This document shows, in pieces, positions 30,310 through 42,710 of a DNA stretch of 64,000 nt; positions within the stretch are counted from its first letter, which is position 1, and each line of letters opens with the position of its first letter. The DNA comes from Hirundichthys speculiger. Taxonomy: Eukaryota > Chordata > Actinopteri > Beloniformes > Exocoetidae. The position numbers were made by a program, and so were the translations under genes. The stretch is taken from assembly GCA_018398805.1 (NCBI GenBank), contig JAGFBZ010000015.1, positions 62,001 through 126,000 on the forward strand. The letters run 5' to 3'. Under the pieces are notes generated by a model. The model ran no database searches and was not told the DNA's origin. It was given only the letters and a program-made list of their open reading frames with translations.

Positions 30310-32580
30310 ATGTTCCTTATTCGATCAAATTAGCCACCTCTGAATGTGCGGTGCCGTATATTAATATTACTATGGTAATGCACCAGTACGAGGTGCTACT
30401 ATGGTAATCAGCACAAGGGACAGCGTTGCAGAAGAAGGTGATTCAGGTTTATTTAGAACAGTTTTACATTCTTGTTATTGAAGGAAAACCCACAATTCTT
30501 CAACAGTACGCTGCTAATGAAAGTGTCCAGACAAAAGCCGTCCTTCACTTCCCTGCAGGGCAATAAAAACACTTTCAGACATAATCGTTCAAATCCTCTG
30601 CTGGGTGATCACAATTACCACTGACCTGTGTGGAGATATCCAGACGCCGCCTCATTAAAACCACCCCTTCAATGGCAGCATCATTCTGGGGGGATATTTT
30701 TCTGCTAACTACATGGAATAGAGGGGATTATGGATGCAGAAAAAAATAGAAATCAACCGTTGAGCATACTGCCAAGAAGACATAAAAGTGGATGTGGGAA
30801 AACACTTTAAAAGTCCAGCCAGGGTCTGGACCTGAACCCAGGAGAACCCCCCCTGGTGAGACCTGAGAGTGACAGACACCGTCTCCATGACCGTAGGATC
30901 GTCCCGAGAGGACTCTATGTTGTCCGCTAAGTTCAGCAGAGTCCAAAGCCTCGACAAAACTTCTAATCACCTGACATCTGCTGAAAGTGCTCAAAAGCAT
31001 GCCTGGAGGAAGACACGGGAAACAAAGCAATGCGCTCCACTAGACCTTTAGCCGCCGTTTTCCCCAGGTGTGTCGATCTCTGCGCACTCGACAGATACTC
31101 CCATGTCTTTGCCTCCAGCTTCTTAACTGAATCCTACGTTTAGTCCACTAAAAAGAATTTTTTGAGCCCTGCTTTTTTTTTTTTTTGTCTTTCTCACAGC
31201 GCCGCTAAGTGGTAAGCGCTGCTATTAATCCCGCTGAAATAAAAACAACATTCTTGCCAAACCGCAGTACCTCCCCACTGTCCGAAGCTTAACCTCCCCG
31301 TGCAGGTGGAACATGATCTGCACTGAAAATCAATCCGCCCCGGTCACTCTGGCGCTGGTGCTTGGCAGAGAAGTGCAACACGGGCAGAGTAAATGTGCTG
31401 TATAATGAGAGACCTAAAGATGAGCGTTGGAATAGAACAGCGTAGCTATTGAACCTATTGAAGAGGTTTTTCTGTTTCTCTGGCCTCCAGATGAAGTTGT
31501 GCTTGGGTTCCTCTCAGGAAAATGTGCAAACGTCATGTGAAGGTCACGTCAGCCACGTGGAGATACAAAGAAAGGCTTGTTAACACGCTAACAACTTCTG
31601 TTAATTCAGTTGAATTATGAGGTTAAGATAAACACCGTTATGGATAAATCACAATCAATTCTGACACTGTGTTTGATTTTTCAGTCAACACATATACGGA
31701 TAAGTGACTTCAACATCATAAACATTAAGAATTTGACCACAGTCGTTTTTTTTTTTATTGTGCAAATGCTGTGGCTAATGCCAGAAACTTAATTAGATTG
31801 TTTTTGTATAATTTTCCTGACCACCAGACAAGGTCAAGAGGACTGCACACTACACATGGAGGGAAGTTTAAGTTTAAGCTGTGCTCCAGCCTAAACTAAT
31901 TAAAATCCCAGAGAGATATTTACATACAGTTAACATACAGTTTTGGTGCATGTGTGCACAGGCAGTTTTATTGTGATGCAGTCTAATGGATTCAGGCTAT
32001 CGAGTGGTGATGTTTTTCCTTCTGTGTTGTGTCCTGATTCACCACTTATCTGTACAAAACCTGCACGAGGTGCCCGTGATTTAACTGAGAATAACCCAGT
32101 CTGAGGTTTGAGGGAAGATGTTATAACCCGTGTACCTGCGATGCCTGTATGAATCATCTACATACCTGCCATGTTGTTACAGGGTACGACAGTGGCGGAT
32201 CCGGGGCTTTTCTGAGTAAGGGGCCATCAAGGGGTTACGTTTGTCACGGAGAGACCGGATATTTATCCAGCATCCTGTTATACAGTTGACCATCGTCCCA
32301 TTAATGACAACCAACGTGGGATTTGTGACTCATCGACAAACTCAACAAAACATCAACCGATGCAGCTTGTGAGCGTTCACAGGCATCTAGTAAACAAAGC
32401 TCTGATGGATTAAGTGAACCAGAATGATTAAAAAGGGTGTCATGTTACGAGCAGTCGTATACTTGAGTTTGACTCCCTGAAATAGGTCACTTGCTTTGCT
32501 TCATTAGACATAATCAACTTTTGTAAGAGTTTGAAATTATGTAACTTCACTGCCTTGTGTTAGATATATTCTGAATTATT
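30310..32580. other. unassigned sequence
   Basis: About 2.3 kb with no supported coding region. A T-run lies near 31171. At 32190-32235 the phrase cagtggcggatccgggg resembles a hAT-type terminus, but no partner end was found. Confidence 0.35.
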
Positions 32581-32582
32581 AC

Positions 32583-32718
32583 CCCCATCCATCCACCCAT
32601 CATCCATACCCGTAAAGTCGTATTTTAGGGTCACGCGGATCTGCAGGAGTGTATCCCAGCTCTCTTTGGGCAAAAGACAGAGGTCCACCCTGGACAGGTC
32701 ACCAGTCCATCGCAGGAC
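32583..32718 (-). mobile_element. truncated SINE fragment
   Basis: The minus-strand 3' part of the 23238-23609 SINE: ccatccatccacccatc tail, then gggtcacgcggatctgcagg and ccagtccatcgcagg, cut off just before MITE copy C. Confidence 0.75.
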
Positions 32719-32727
32719 TTTTTGGGC

Positions 32728-33497
32728 CTGATCGTACTCTTCCTGCTAGCTGCTAACCACTAGCCACTAACCACAAATTGCGGGTTTGGGAACCTCCGCT
32801 AACCGCTAGCCGCTACCCGTTATGCCGATTCCCTTACTCACGTTGTAGGTGTGGCAATGGGTGTGTGCCCTTTCCACAAACTCGGTATCTTGCGATCCTG
32901 GGTTACATGTCAATGTTCAACAGCGTGTCCAAATGGCATCAATGTGCATCCACCTGGTCACATATAGACGTGCACAAACGGCTCTACCTCTCAAATTAAC
33001 TCTTGTATAAAAGCATGATTTGGCCTCAGTTGAACCCCTGAGAAAATGGCAGAGATCGTCTTAAACAGCTTGATCGCCAGTTAAACCACAGACGACCAGA
33101 GCGTGTTTACTGGGAGGACACCAACTATCTGCGACTTTCAGGTAGCCAATAGGAATTGTCTGTGTAAAAATATTTATCTGTATGTGCAGAGGAGGAGGAG
33201 GAAGGAAGGGAGGAAGCTCTACAGCATCTCATCTCATCTACAGCAGCTCATCTGGGACTCTACAGAGTCCCAGACGAGCTGCTCTGATCTGGATGAAAAG
33301 ACGCTCCATAGCGGTTAGCAGGTAGCGCAACCTGCTCTTAAAGGCAACGGCTGCTGACGCACTGATTGGTTTAACAGGTGGAACGCCCTAACCACTACTA
33401 TGGATAATGTAGCAGGTAGCACAGGTGGGATAGCGGGTTTAGGGAGGTGGAAGATTGCGTTCTTTGCGGGGGAACGCCCCTCCCGCTACCCGCTATC
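32728..33497 (+). mobile_element. TAGCGG-family MITE, copy C (right end missing)
   Basis: It starts gggcctgatcgtac and continues with tandem variants of gctaaccactagcc. The centre matches copies A and B, including the aggaggaggaggaaggaagg block. It ends at cgctacccgctatc, where a different repeat begins, so the right terminus is lost. Confidence 0.75.
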
Positions 33498-34380
33498 ATA
33501 CCTGTCAGGTTTTGGATTTGAAAATGAGGGAAATTTTCTGGCGCCTGAGCAGTCCCACCATCCCAACCAGCTCCAGTATCTCTTACATTTCTGGTGTACA
33601 AAAAAGCTAAAATCACAGCTACACTACTTCCTGAACTTCAGCTCTTTTGTTTCCTGTGTGCCATTATTGGACAAACTGATCAATCCAGGTGTGTCTGACC
33701 ATTGCTGTGAGGTCAGACACACCTGGATTAATCCATTTGTTAATTAATGGTTCACAGGAAACACAGCAGCTGGCTGAAGTTCAGGAAGTAATGCAGCTGT
33801 GCATAAAGCCACGTTGACATAATGTGAACATTCATTACAGCCTAAATGAAAACACTAAAGGGGTATATATGAAGAGTATTTATTTGAAGGGATTTGCATA
33901 TTTTTTGTTCATTTCACATTGCTTTTAATTATATTTACATTTGATTTTCATTCCACACATTGTTTTCATTTCATATTGCTCTTCTTTTACAGTTTTTCAT
34001 CTCATTTCACGTGACTTTTCTTTACTCTTTTAATGACTTTGTTTGTTGCAGACTGAATTCTTTATGACTGTTTTGGAAGGAGTGTGTTTGTGGACTGGTC
34101 CAGAGTAGTTTATTTTACATGAGAGAAGAGCGCAAACAGTTCTGTTGTCTAACGACATCCTATTATCTGTAACAATCTTTTTTTTTTCTTTTTTCGCGCA
34201 CTGTCACTCATTGGATGTCACACACTAACCTCGCAACATCTACCACCTACATCTACTTGCGAGGCAAGTGACAGATATCAGATTGGGAATGTTTTTTTTT
34301 TCTTTTTTAAAATACGGGAAAAATACAAATATGGGAGGATGGTGGGAGAGAAGAGTAAAATACGGGACTTTGTTTTTTCC
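33498..34380. repeat. probable DNA-transposon-derived repeat containing a foldback
   Basis: Both flanks carry matching phrases: gtcaggttttggatttgaaa with aatgagggaaattttc on the left, and aaaatacgggaaaaatacaa on the right. This resembles the ends of a fish DNA transposon from memory only. No exact terminal repeat or target duplication was found. The foldback at 33626-33789 lies inside. Confidence 0.4.
33626..33789. repeat. long nested foldback (hairpin)
   Basis: Three matched arm pairs share one centre: 33626-33642 with 33773-33789 (17 bp), 33650-33658 with 33753-33761 (9 bp), and 33682-33700 with 33711-33729 (19 bp). All are perfect, around a 10-base loop. The spacing on the two sides is nearly symmetrical, so the whole 164 bp could fold as one stem. 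Confidence 0.88.
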
Positions 34381-34497
34381 CTACAGAAACAAACTGGACA
34401 GCTCCTGCAGATACAGATACAGATAATACTGGGCCAGTCTAAAGCTGAGGGATTGTTTCAGTTGTTTCCAGTTTGATTCTCTGTCTTTGGTGAAACA

Positions 34498-34854
34498 GTG
34501 ATGGTGCACTTCTATAGCTCCATCATTGAGTCCATCCTCACCTCCTCCATCACCATCTGGTACGCTGCTGCCACCGCCAAGGACAAGGGCAGGCTGCAGC
34601 GTATCATTCACTGTGCAGAGAAGGTGATCGGCTGCAACCTGCCATCCCTGCAGGACCTGCACGCCTCTAGGACCCTGAAGCGTGCAGGGAAGATTGTGGC
34701 CGACTCCTCCCATCCCGGTCACAAACTGTTTCAGACTCTCCCTTCTGGCAGGAGGCTGCGGTCCATCAGGACCAAAACCTCACGCCACAGGAACAGTTTC
34801 TTCCCGACTGCAGTGGGCCTCATCAACAAGGCCCAGGACCCCCACTGTCTCTGA
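34498..34854 (+). pseudogene. L2-type LINE reverse transcriptase, C-terminal fragment
   Basis: 118 codons are open: FYSSIIESILTSSITIWYAA, then LQRIIHCAEKVIGC, DSSHPGHKLFQTLPSGRR and a basic end RHRNSFFPTAVGLINKA. This is the usual post-catalytic C-terminal part of L2-clade proteins; the catalytic YxDD and endonuclease are absent. The apparent ATG is internal to the ancestral ORF, so this is a fragment rather than a gene. Confidence 0.85.
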
Positions 34855-34977
34855 CTGCCCCCCCCTCCCTAACACATACACGTTATACTAACGTAAAGTC
34901 CCTCTGCGTTACATTAACGCACAACTGTGGACTACAGGCCATTACAAAATAAAAAAAAATAAATAAAATAAAATAAA

Positions 34978-34978
<1 letters not shown>

Positions 34979-35041
<63 letters not shown>
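34979..35041. repeat. (AT)n microsatellite
   Basis: About 30 AT dinucleotides in the LINE 3' UTR, preceded by tandem aaaat units from about 34946. Confidence 0.95.
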
Positions 35042-35042
<1 letters not shown>

Positions 35043-35269
35043 CCCATATTGTCCATGCCTCTAACTTTAATTTATAATATTTATATGTCATTCTATTGTG
35101 CATTTATTCCATTTTAGTACCTGTTCTATATTTTTCTTTATTTCCTATATTTCTATATTTTTCTTAAATCTTATATGTTTATATGTTCTGCACCAGACAT
35201 CAAGCTAAATTCCTTGTATGTGGAAACGTACCTGGCAATAAAACTGTTTCTGATTCTGATTCTGATTCA

Positions 35270-36674
35270 GTGTACAACATGTTCCAAACTGTTCAAGAGT
35301 TTATTACTCTGCGTGGGTGCTTGCAGAGTTTGCAAAACATGACAAACACTTACATGCTGACTGGGAACAGTGACTGCACGTTGGTTTCAATCCTCTATCC
35401 ATCCACCTTTTTTTTTCATTTAAATTTGTTTGTGTTTATCTGGCTGACCTTTCTACGGTCATGGGGTCAGTGGTGGAGTGCACCTAGGACAGGTTGATGG
35501 CTGGAGAAACAGCTCAGTTCATTCCTTTTCTGTTTTTCTTTCCTTCCACCTCTCATTTATTCATTGTTTTAGACTTTACTTGTCTAATAAACATTAATTT
35601 AGAGATATGTGTGCTTCTCTTAAATGAGACAAAATTTTCATTCATTTATTATGTTTCATTCATTTGTTCACTAATTGAAAACCCACTAATGTGCCGCTTT
35701 CTTTGAATTTAATTCATTTGTTTTATATTTTGTTTTATTATCTGTTGCCTTGTTGGTTTCAGTGACTTGCGGACAGATGAGACTCTGATCAGAAATTTCT
35801 GCCAAACTGGTATCACAAGAGAAACGCACGATTGTAAACTGGAGTGGATTCTTGAATATTTCTCTTTGGAGGGCTGGATAGAAAGACAGACAATACACTT
35901 AATGACAAAGCAAATAAAACGTGAGCTCACAGCCCTGGTAGACTAACAGATTATTATGGTGCCATGTTAGTTGTCTTTTGAGGATTTAAGAACAGTTATT
36001 TGCTGAAATACATGAAGGAGATTGAATCTTGTTAAATCATGTGTCAAGACTGGTTTCCCTGACCATTTTTTCTTTTTCTATACTTTACAAATCCTCTCTC
36101 TCTTTTTCAGTTTCTCGTCTTACCAGCCATCTAGTTCCAGTCCTGCTCCTTCAGTCTGTTGGGTTATTTCTTCACTCTTGTATATTTCATGTTTTCCTGG
36201 GGCTTCTGCAAAGCAGTACTTCTTGTTTTGTCCCAGCAGCCTGTTTATTGAAGTTTACTTTTTTTGTTCTTAATCCGGTCGCCTGTCTGTAAAGCCTGCG
36301 TTTGTGCTCGGCAACCTTCAAACAAATCAAATCTGGAACGCACTTCAGCTGCAGTGGAAGTTTACATTATGGAGTGACAGCGCTAACTGGAATTTGCTGA
36401 CGCAATGTGATGTGTGGCCTATTGTGCTCGTGAATTGCACTAGATTTGGTTCATTAACTGCAAATTACATAATGAGCCTGCATTAGCAGGGCTGACCTTG
36501 CTCGGCCTCTTGTACTGGTGTAAGATGAACAAACAGAGCTCGGCACCAAGAGCATGCTGCACCACACGGAGAAGTTTGAACTTGATTCAAAATTGTTTCA
36601 GCCACGCTGAGAATAACTGAGAAACCTTCCAGGAAACCTACCAGGTCACTGCACATGCACGATTTGAATTCTTC
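35270..36674. other. unassigned sequence
   Basis: AT- and pyrimidine-rich non-coding DNA. Frames at 36022-36292 are low-complexity, with no motif. Confidence 0.3.
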
Positions 36675-37180
36675 AATCCATCCATCCACTTCCACTTGGT
36701 CCGTAGTCAGGTCACGGGGGCAGCAGCCTGAGCATGGAAACCCACACCTCCCTCCCCGGCGACCTCTACCAGCTCCTCTGGGAGAACACCGAGGCGCTCC
36801 CAGGCCAGCTGAGAGACATAATCTCTCCAGCGGGTCCTGGGTCTGCGCCCTGGCCTTCTCCCAGCTGGACATGCCGGAAACACCTCTCCAGGGGAAATCC
36901 TAACCAGATGCCAGAACCACCTCAACTGGCTCCTCTCAATGTGAAGGAGCAGCGGCTCTACTCTGAGTCTCTCCCGAATGACTGAACTTCTCACCCTATC
37001 TCTAAGGGAGAGTCCAGCCACTCTGCGGAGAAAACTATTCAGCTGCTGGTATCCGCCATCTCGTTCTTTCAGTCACTATCCACAGTTCATGACCATAGGT
37101 GAGGGTTGGGATGAAGATCAACCAGTAAACAGAGAGCCTTGCCTTTGTCTTACCAGTGGCTGACTCCAAAGCGGTCAATC
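36675..37180 (-). mobile_element. LINE fragment with RT C-terminal region
   Basis: The minus-strand frame 37021-36707 reads GLSLRDRVRSSVIRERLRVE, then LRWFWHLVRISPGEVFPACP, GRRPGRRPRTRWRDYVSQLA and WERLGVLPEEL. This is the conserved C-terminal end of a family of fish non-LTR retrotransposons. The 3' tail on the minus strand is ggatgg-type (plus-strand tccatccatccac at 36677). The 5' part is missing. Confidence 0.78.
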
Positions 37181-37199
37181 TTCATTGATTCTCAGGTTA

Positions 37200-39410
37200 A
37201 AATGTCCAACTTGCAGCAGAAACATGTTTACAGTCTGTTTAATAAAAGTTAGGGCCTAGTCTTTTGATTGATGTGCTGGCAGAGTCGCTGGCGAGCTGTC
37301 ATCACTTTAGCTACTGAGCACTGTCTTAATTTTTGAGCTGAGAATGAAGATCTAAAAGAGCATCAAAAAACTTTACTTTAAAGGTTTTATGGCTTGTTGT
37401 GCTACTATCTGCACTGAGATACTGCTGGCTGGAATAGTTCAGGGGCAAAGCTTAGGGTAGCAGCCTGAATCAGCTGTCTACGCTCCCGTTTAAAGGCTGC
37501 CAGCCACGACTAACCAGAGGACAACAAATGGACTTTCTAGCTCATCAAGCTTCTGCCTCTTGCAGGAGTTGGGTACTCTGGTTAAGTGACTTTCACCGTA
37601 GATCATTTCAGAACCCTTCCAAGTTGACTAACCATATGAAACAACATCTGAAACAAGCGCTGTCAGAGCTGGAACAAGTACTAGCGGAGATCCGCTGGGA
37701 CACTTGGCCGTCTACTTTAGGGAAGGCTTTGACCGTTTTAGGCCTGTGAGTTGCAGATCAAGCGATGATATGTCCCGGCGGAGCTAAGATAGCCCTCCTC
37801 TCACCTCCGGCAGCTCATGTCATGTCATTTCTGTTGGGAAGCTTGAAATGATGTTTGGACAGATTTGATCAGAATGAATGTGAAACATGCAGCATAAGCT
37901 AAGCCAGCCGAGTCAGAAGAGCTGGTTCGTGGTAACTGAACTACGGTGGACATGGTCCAGATGGCTTCCAAACAGGTTCTACCCGTAAACAACATGGTAC
38001 CCAGCTGTATGAGGAAAGAGAGGTTCCAGAAACGCTCTTTAGAAAACCTGCATGTGCTGCCACAGGGAGTTTGTCCAGTTCTTCTTGTTTAGCTTATGGC
38101 TCCAGCAATGTATAAGTAATTTCCTTTACATGTATCTGACCCTATGCACTAATTTTGTTCATATTCACCCCCATGAGACCCAGTGATCGGTTCACTAGGA
38201 TCATTACACTGCGTGGAAAGTCACACACATCCACATGCATAGCTTTTGAACATTTGCTGATGTTAATGATAGCCTAATGATTATATCTGTGTTGTTTAAC
38301 TCAGCCACTAAGGCGTCACAAGCCAGTGCTAAATGGGGAGGGTTGTGTCAGCAAAGGCATCTGATGTAAAACCTATAGCAAATCAATAAGCGGAATGCAA
38401 ATCAGATCGGTCTGGGCCCGGGTAACGACCACTGCTGACATTGTTAACCAACCGGATATAAGGGGAAACTGCTACTGCTGATTAAAGGAAAGGGAGACGG
38501 AGACAGGGAAGGCATGTCAGGAGACAGTGAGAGGTGCAGAAAGGCAGCAGTCTAGGGAACTTTGAAAATGGGTACAGAGATTCAGCTTTTATGCTGGGAA
38601 GAAGGAAGGTGGATATACTGCATCGACGGGGTAGAGAGCAGCCAGGCAGCATAGGATGGTAGTATGCAGGTGGAGTCCGGTGGCACAAAAGAGGAAAAGA
38701 GCAAGTGGGAAAGCAGAAGATCAAATGACACTGAAGAAAAGGGGGCTGCAGTGTGAATTTCAATGAGGAGTTGAGTCAGTGTGGTAATGAAAAAAAAAAC
38801 GGCCAGACAACTGGGCAGCTACAGTGACTGTTATGAGGGAGCACAGGTAGGAGGGTGCTCGGTGTGTCCTCTGGACAAAGGAAGAAAAAATAAGGAGACT
38901 TGGTGGTTAAATGAGAGTAAAAGCAGGAAAATGATAGAAAAGTAGTTGCATAGCAAGAGAGGTTATGGAAGTATGCAGGCGTACAAGGAGATGAGATGCA
39001 CAGACTAAACATATTCAGCCTCTCGTTCTTTACTGACAACAATGACTAACAGTGATCCTACAGCTCATTCGTAAACTTGATCAGGGGCAGTTTTTCTAAG
39101 TAGTTGCATAATTAGAGCAAGTCTTAAAGCCTGAGGTAAAGGAGAATGTCAATAAAGATCCATTAGATTTGATATGTAACTGTTAATTAAAGACACTTTA
39201 ATTATTCAAGCCCCTGTTCTCATCTGTAATGAAGTCCTTTCATTGTGATATGGATATGTGTGAGTGTGTGCTGGTGGTGGAGGCCTTCTGCCTCTAGATA
39301 CTTAAGCAGATTATTGTAGGTTGGCGTGTTGCTGGTGATGTGATGTTATAGAGCCCTGTGTATCTGAATAACTTAATGAATTACATGTGTTTAGACCCTG
39401 GTTGTCCACT
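37200..39410. other. unassigned sequence
   Basis: About 2.2 kb without a supported gene. 38470-39010 is purine-rich on the plus strand, which explains two low-complexity minus-strand frames there. No repeat was recognised. Confidence 0.3.
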
Positions 39411-40450
39411 ACTGACTAGGGATGTAACGATATGGAAAATCTGATATCTTGATAATAGTGACCAAATTATCACGGTTTACGATATTATCACGGTATTCTT
39501 AATTGCTGTACAAATGTCTAAAAAACACATACTTTTTAATAATTTGACAAAAACTTGTGATTTTCTTGTCATTAAAACATCAGAAGCCAAAATCTTATCA
39601 AAATGAAACTTTCACTTTAAACGGAGAAACAACTGGCACAGAAAAAGGTTTTATTTTAAATGAACATAATAAATAACAGAAACAAAGCTTATTTGTCTGG
39701 TGCAAATTTAAATAAACACTTTAACAACCATAGTAAGTCAAAATATGCAAACAATTATCAGGAACAAAAATTATAGTGAAGTTCAAATGAAATAAACTTT
39801 GCACTTTAAGCTGAACCTTAAATAAGTATAAATATGCAAATAAATAAACAGTTGTTTAGGAGCCAAACATGTTGTTCTGAATTGTAGTTCACTCTGTGTG
39901 TCTGGGTGTCGCTGTGTTGTTACCTGAGGGTCAGGTATAAAGGTAGCTGCCTGTTATTGGTTAGCTGTTTGACCTGGAAGGGCAAAAGGTTTTTGACCGC
40001 TGTGGCGCTAACTGCAGGCGTTATGGTTGTCAGATCAGTTAATGGAATACATTTATATTTATCAGAAGAACATTGTTCTGGTCATTTTACGATGTCATTT
40101 TTCAATGTCCTGCGTGCTATCACCACTTTCCGCCATGCTAACGTTATGATGTCGATGTTACAAGCTACAAATTTAACCCTCCTGTTATGTTCGTTTTGGA
40201 GGAACAGCAATTATGTTCCCGGGTCAATTTGACCCAGGAAATGTTTGATCATCCAAAAGTATCTAAAAACTAAAAACTCCCAAATAAACACTGTTTATAT
40301 CTCATATATCTATAAAAATAAGAAAAATCAAACTAACAGATTAACAAAATGAACATGGTGTGTTCATATGTGTGTCTGTGAGTCTTCACTGCACACAAGT
40401 GACATGTCATCACATTGTGACAATAAATACTACGCAATGTGTAAAACCAG

Positions 40451-40513
40451 AAATCCATCCATCCATTATCCAACCCACTTATTCCTGTGCAGGGTCATGG
40501 AGGTCTGCTAGAG
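40451..40513 (-). mobile_element. possible SINE tail fragment
   Basis: The phrases tccatccatccattatcc and cagggtcatggaggtctgct resemble the 3' end of the local SINE on the minus strand. Confidence 0.4.
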
Positions 40514-40704
40514 ACAGAAGCTTAGACAGAAGATGTGCTCCTCACAGAGCTTTGATGGGTTCTACTCTGGAAAGATCTCCTTCCAAATGACAAATGCGTT
40601 ATAGGCTGATCTATCAGTCATGTTATAAAGATGACCAGCGGTCAGCTTTCAGTCATTCGTTTGGTGCTTTTAGACCCAATGACTTTGTCTAAATGATCCA
40701 CCCC

Positions 40705-41049
40705 TCACTTTGGTGGCATTGTAGGGATCATACTTGGTTTCTGATCTTCTCTTGAGCTGATTTCAGACTTTTTATGCAAAGTGCTCATGACATTTTGACA
40801 TTTCCCTCCTTTTTGGGGCAGTAAGGCACTTGGGCTGTGGTGTCTGTGAAGGCAGACATGAAGGACGCAGAGGTCCTGTTCTTGGTTACCAGCAGGCAGC
40901 AGCTCAGCAGAGAGTTCACACTGGTTCTTTTGGACCGCTCCAACCATCGTGAGCTTTCTCTTTAGAAGTCCCTGACTCAAGTTGCAGTTTGTGAAAAAAT
41001 TGTCACAGGTTATATTCTGCCTTCTGAGACCACATGTCATGTCAAGCAC
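40705..41049 (-). pseudogene. piggyBac transposase fragment
   Basis: The open stretch includes RQNITCDNFFTNCNLSQGLL, a conserved DDE_Tnp_1_7 segment containing one catalytic Asp (CDNFFT), then LLKRKLTMVGAVQKNQ, a degraded stretch, and VMSTLHKKSEISSREDQKPS. N-terminal domains, the last catalytic Asp region and the Cys-rich C-terminus are missing or out of frame. Only about 110 codons survive of a protein usually near 600 aa, so it cannot be active. Confidence 0.82.
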
Positions 41050-41559
41050 GACCCAAAGGAGAGGGTGTGAAACTGGGGAGAAATGGGGGTCACAGTTGCA
41101 AAGAAAAAAAAAACAAAAAACTATTATATTAGATACTTATAACCCCTTTTAGTCTCCATTTTGGCTGCTGGGTCAAATTGACCCGAACATAATCTATGTA
41201 ACATAAACGTGGAGAGGGGGGTTGCAAATATGTTACATGAACAATTTTTATTTTATATGTTGATTAGACTAATTAAGCCAAGCAGAAGAAGTTTTATCCT
41301 GAAAAAATACTTTAAACTATTTTTTTTTTTTTTTTTATTTTCAAAACGGGTCAATTTGACCCGCAACATAATAGGACGGTTAAAGGAAACACAGTCGTGA
41401 GTTGCTCACAGACTTGAATGAGGCTGATATTACATATCCTGGTAATCGACTGCGATAATAAGATGAAGTCAAACATAAACGGTAATCGTTATTGCGTAAC
41501 ATTTTACCGCGCTTTACCGTAATACCGGTAACCGTTCCATCTCTACTTCAGGCACCAAA

Positions 41560-42700
41560 ATATTTGCTTTCAAACACAGAAAAGGTAATCTTTTTTTTTT
41601 TCTTTTTTCCATCAAATGTCCCTCTTAAGACGACAGCACCTGCACCGGAGTGACAGACACAGACTCAGAGTCAAATCTCCGTAAAAAATGTAATCTGAGC
41701 TTTGGCCCTCACAGCCACAAGCTATCAGGAGCATTTTCCACAGCTGGCTCCCCGGAAAATCGACAAATGCATCCATGGAGTTTTTAGTTTTCCCCGAGTC
41801 AAAACTGTACACACGACACAAGCATGAGCTGAAATGAAAATAAATAATAGTAGTAGTACAAATAACCTGTACAAATAAATCTGTTATTCCCAATGCAGCC
41901 AGTGCATTGGTGTGAGCTCTGGGTAAAAGAGCAAACCTTTTATAGTTTGATGAATACAGAATTTGAATGGTGACATTTGTGTTTTACCCAAACTGACTGA
42001 AATTATTACTGTTTTTTTTATTAAAACTGCTGAAAATGAGTGTGAAATGTCACCTTTGATAAAACATACTCTAAATGTTGCACAACCTTTTGCATAAAAA
42101 CATTATTCCTTCAGAAACTGACAGAATCTTATAAAACCTTTACAAACATGGTGGAATATATGATATACTACATACTGCAGAGACCTTTCACCTGCTGAAC
42201 TAGTTATCTCTCTCAGGGAAGTTAAAGAGCGTTTGAACATGAATATTCTTCTTCTTTTGGCTTTTCTTTTTACTGGTCGCCACAGCAGACTTTTGTGTTC
42301 TGCATATTTATTTGGGATGTGGAAAATATGCAGCAAGTTTAAAACAGTGAATATGCAAAGCACTGAAAGGTTGAATCATTTAACATTTTAAGCTCATTAA
42401 ACATGACTTGTTTTGAAAATAGTCAAAAAATACTCAAGTATTCAGTAAATAACCTAACCTAATAACCTGACCTCAAAAGGCTTTAGTAAATTTAAGGTTT
42501 CCGCCGGTTATCAGTTTTAATCCTCCAGATCTTGTCTGCGGAGGTTCAAAGGTCACTTTGAGTTGAAGGACAATAATTAAACTGACACTTGATGGATCAC
42601 AACAGTGACTGGCATCCAACCCCCAAAACTGCCTTGCTCTGAGACATTCCTGCCCTCAAACTCGCTTCGTCCTCTGAAATAAAGGCGTGTCGGGGCAGTT
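41560..42700. other. unassigned sequence, with a small repeat piece
   Basis: At 42247-42310 the phrase cttttactggtcgccacagc matches a piece common in fish SINE-type repeats. Otherwise nothing is supported. Confidence 0.35.
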
Positions 42701-42710
42701 TGTTTTCATG

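Larger units (their letters stand above)
34490..35269 (+). mobile_element. 5'-truncated L2-type LINE 3' end
   Basis: It carries the C-terminal RT region (34498-34854), a 3' UTR containing an (AT)n tract, and the end cctggcaataaaactg followed by tandem ttctga units, which is the L2-type tail. The upstream body is missing. Confidence 0.85.
40177..41379 (-). mobile_element. piggyBac-family DNA transposon, decayed
   Basis: TTAA lies at 40173-40176 and 41380-41383. The termini ccctcctgttatgtt and aacataataggacgg are inverted repeats. The 15-bp palindrome gggtcaatttgaccc occurs near both ends (about 40219 and 41347), with a variant at 41169. A minus-strand transposase fragment lies inside. It is nested in the 39417-41545 hAT element. 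Confidence 0.88.
39417..41545. mobile_element. decayed hAT element hosting a piggyBac copy
   Basis: The left end tagggatgtaacgat and right end cgttccatctcta are imperfect inverted repeats; terminal zones repeat ttatcacggt and taccggtaac motifs. The putative 8-bp duplications ctactgac and cttcaggc match at only 5 of 8 positions, as expected of an old insertion. The hAT portion has no transposase frame. Confidence 0.65.

Noticed and set aside
38482..39042. Two adjacent minus-strand frames as a possible small gene.
   Set aside because: The plus strand is simply purine-rich, giving Pro/Ser/Phe-rich translations with no domain.
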